Shown: piece by piece, positions 62,361 through 64,000 of the stretch
How the letters are laid out: each line of letters opens with the position of its first letter
Position numbering within the stretch: the first letter of the stretch is position 1
DNA from: Rallus limicola
Taxonomy: Eukaryota; Chordata; Aves; Gruiformes; Rallidae
Assembly: GCA_022605955.1 (NCBI GenBank)
Contig: JAKCOZ010000084.1
Coordinates: 1,185,501 to 1,249,500, forward strand
DNA length: 64,000 nt
Reading direction: 5' to 3'
Notes under the pieces: generated by a model
The model's input: the letters and a program-made list of their open reading frames with translations, nothing else
What the model was told of the DNA's origin: nothing
Database searches by the model: none
Translations under genes and position numbers: made by a program

Positions 62361-63180
62361 ATCCACTGTCTGTTGTCAAGTGTTACCTTGGGTTTGGGGA
62401 GAACCTAGCAATACAGAATAGCTTGATCTGCCAGGAGTACCCTTGCCCATCAGACCCTGAAACTGTCCAACTCCACATGACTGCCCCTACTGAGAAAGGA
62501 AGGACAGTACAGCTGAGAGGAGGCTTTTCATACAGAGTAATTTATTTCAGAGTACAAAGAAACATAGGTAAATAAGAATAACCTTTAGAGACATCTTGAT
62601 TTCTGGGAATCTCAGTATGCTTGAGATTCACTTTATTAGTCAGTGGAGAATATTCAGGAGCTTTTTCTTACCTCTCATATTCAAAATTTCTTCTCTTGAT
62701 TTAGAGAACTGAATTCTGACCTGACACCTGTGATCTAAATTACAACAGAGAATGTAATTATGCAAACACTTAATGTAGCCCATAAAAAGGTATTATACTG
62801 TTTTTACTGCCATCTTATATAGCAACAGCCTGTGATTAAAAAAAAATAAAAATAGACATCTGCATTATTTTTGCTCTGATAATGGTACAATGCAGCTCTA
62901 CTGACTTATAACATCATATGACAAGTTTTTATAACCTACATATTTTAATCATCTAAGCAGTTTAGACATTTTATTTTCAAACAGCAGCTTTATTTTCCCT
63001 AGGTACTTTCAGTGATGACACAGGCAAACAAAACAAATCCCTAATTTCACTGCTAATTTTTGACACTACATTGTTACAAACTGCGACCTTGATTCAGTTT
63101 GAATTGCTGAATGTTTTTCATTTAGGACATAGCAATGGACACTGTTATTTTCTCTCTCTCTCCATACGGAGCACGTTTGC

Positions 63181-63182
<2 letters not shown>
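62361..63182. other. Unique AT-rich non-coding DNA
   Basis: Nothing recognised. An 88-codon frame (62309-62575) starts inside the CR1 end and has no domain. Confidence 0.5.

Positions 63183-63223
<41 letters not shown>
63183..63223 (+). repeat. (TG)n microsatellite, about 20 units
   Basis: Uninterrupted 41-bp TG run. Read in frame it gives alternating Cys-Val codons. Confidence 0.98.
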
Positions 63224-63224
<1 letters not shown>

Positions 63225-64000
63225 TGTTCAAAGCTCTCGGCCTGCATTACAAGCCCACGTGCAGGGTTGTGCAAGCTCTAGGCAAGCCAGAACAACAGCA
63301 CTGCCTGGAGCAGGCATCCCAGAGTTAAAACTCCTCTGGATGGAGGCAGTGCCACATGAAGTCATCATGGGCTTCAGATGCGGTGTGTTTGTGTCAGCTG
63401 TACTTCACTTACTGTCTTTTAACCTGCCATTGTACCTCAGAGCTCTCTGCCTCCACGCAATACCTTTTTTGTCTGTTATTGCATTTATTACTGGTTTGGG
63501 TTTTTTAAGCAACTCTAAGTGTAACACTCAAAAAAAAAAAAGGCAACAACAACAAAAAAAAGAGAGGATCAGATCCTTTCTTCACATTCGATTGAGAAGC
63601 AGAGGACAAATATTTTTGGCTACCTTGTCATCCTCCTACCACTGTGCCAGCCTTACCCCAGGCAGAACTCCAGCACTGATGAGTAAGAGATTTTTTTCTG
63701 TTAAGTGTAAATCTTCTAAGCACAGTCACATTCTGGTTGCACTCCCAGTTCCCAGGCACTGGAAGGAGATGGCATACAAGCCAGAACATCTGCCCTTAGT
63801 CATTGCAGATTTATCAGATAATCTTCAGGGATCAGATGTGTTTGTTGCTCAGCTGCTTTTTGCCACTAGAGCTCCTGGAATTGACCCCTGATCTAATAAA
63901 AGCAGGGGGAGGGATTACTTTAAATTTGAAGTAAACCAAAAACAGGCTTCCTGCAACATGTAATTTGTAAAAAAGCAGCAAAGACTCCAAGAAGCACAAG
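63224..64000. other. Non-coding DNA with a 235-codon open frame of doubtful meaning
   Basis: A plus-strand frame runs from ATG 63184 inside the TG repeat to a stop at 63889-63891, with AATAAA at 63895-63900. The product would start with Cys-Val repeats, hold one hydrophobic stretch (about residues 67-110), a Lys/Gln-rich run from an A-rich tract (about 63530-63562), and no recognisable domain. Local G+C is higher than average, which lowers the stop-codon rate. It is the longest frame in the window, but composition and lack of homology favour chance. Confidence 0.4.

Noticed and set aside
1..64000. Search for tRNA, rRNA, snRNA genes and CRISPR arrays
   Set aside because: No tRNA B-box with a matching cloverleaf, no snRNA start motif, and no spaced identical repeats were seen by eye; a covariance-model scan would be decisive.

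Overview
This window looks like bird nuclear DNA, most likely from a neoavian lineage. It is AT-rich and carries CR1 LINE fragments whose 3' ends have the octamer-like tail typical of birds. It also carries long terminal repeats (LTRs) of an ERVL-type family (start TGT-CTGG-TTTCAG, end CCACGACA) that I know as common in neoavian genomes. I found no protein-coding exon, tRNA, rRNA, snRNA or CRISPR array I could support. The open frames present are chance frames, antisense shadows of transposons, or transposon remnants. The window is best described as gene desert or the inside of a very long intron.

Layout. 1-3.8 kb is unique AT-rich DNA. A solo LTR lies on the minus strand at 3.8-4.3 kb with a perfect 5-bp target duplication. 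An old CR1 scrap with a readable reverse-transcriptase motif is at 5.4 kb. 9.88-10.44 kb is a repeat-free stretch with dense homeodomain-type sites and two clean palindromes. A 1.2-kb CR1 (reverse transcriptase to 3' end) runs on the minus strand at 13.8-15.0 kb. 15-35 kb is mostly unique sequence; it holds a CRE-type palindrome at 17.58 kb and a perfect 25-bp-arm hairpin at 24.1 kb. 35.5-44 kb has an old CR1 scrap, small tandem repeats, a (TAA)n microsatellite and two enhancer-like blocks. 46-54 kb has a 35-bp tandem duplication, two old CR1 pieces in tail-to-tail arrangement, a truncated ERV LTR piece and a CA/TA-rich tract.

54.2-55.0 kb holds a well-preserved CR1 3' end on the plus strand. 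55.8-57.3 kb is the most interesting block: enhancer-like sequence followed by about 100 uninterrupted codons matching the C-terminal end of an L2/Maui-like (Jockey-superfamily) LINE, a lineage long inactive in birds. A GC-rich solo LTR with a G-quadruplex motif is at 61.2-61.7 kb, an old CR1 3' end at 62.0-62.4 kb, and a (GT)n repeat at 63.2 kb that opens a 235-codon frame of doubtful meaning.

No genes act together here. Any function is probably regulatory. The candidate regulatory blocks rest on motif density and lack of repeats in one sequence. Conservation cannot be seen from a single genome, so those calls carry low confidence. Transposon assignments rest on recognised motifs and remembered consensus sequences, not on a database search.
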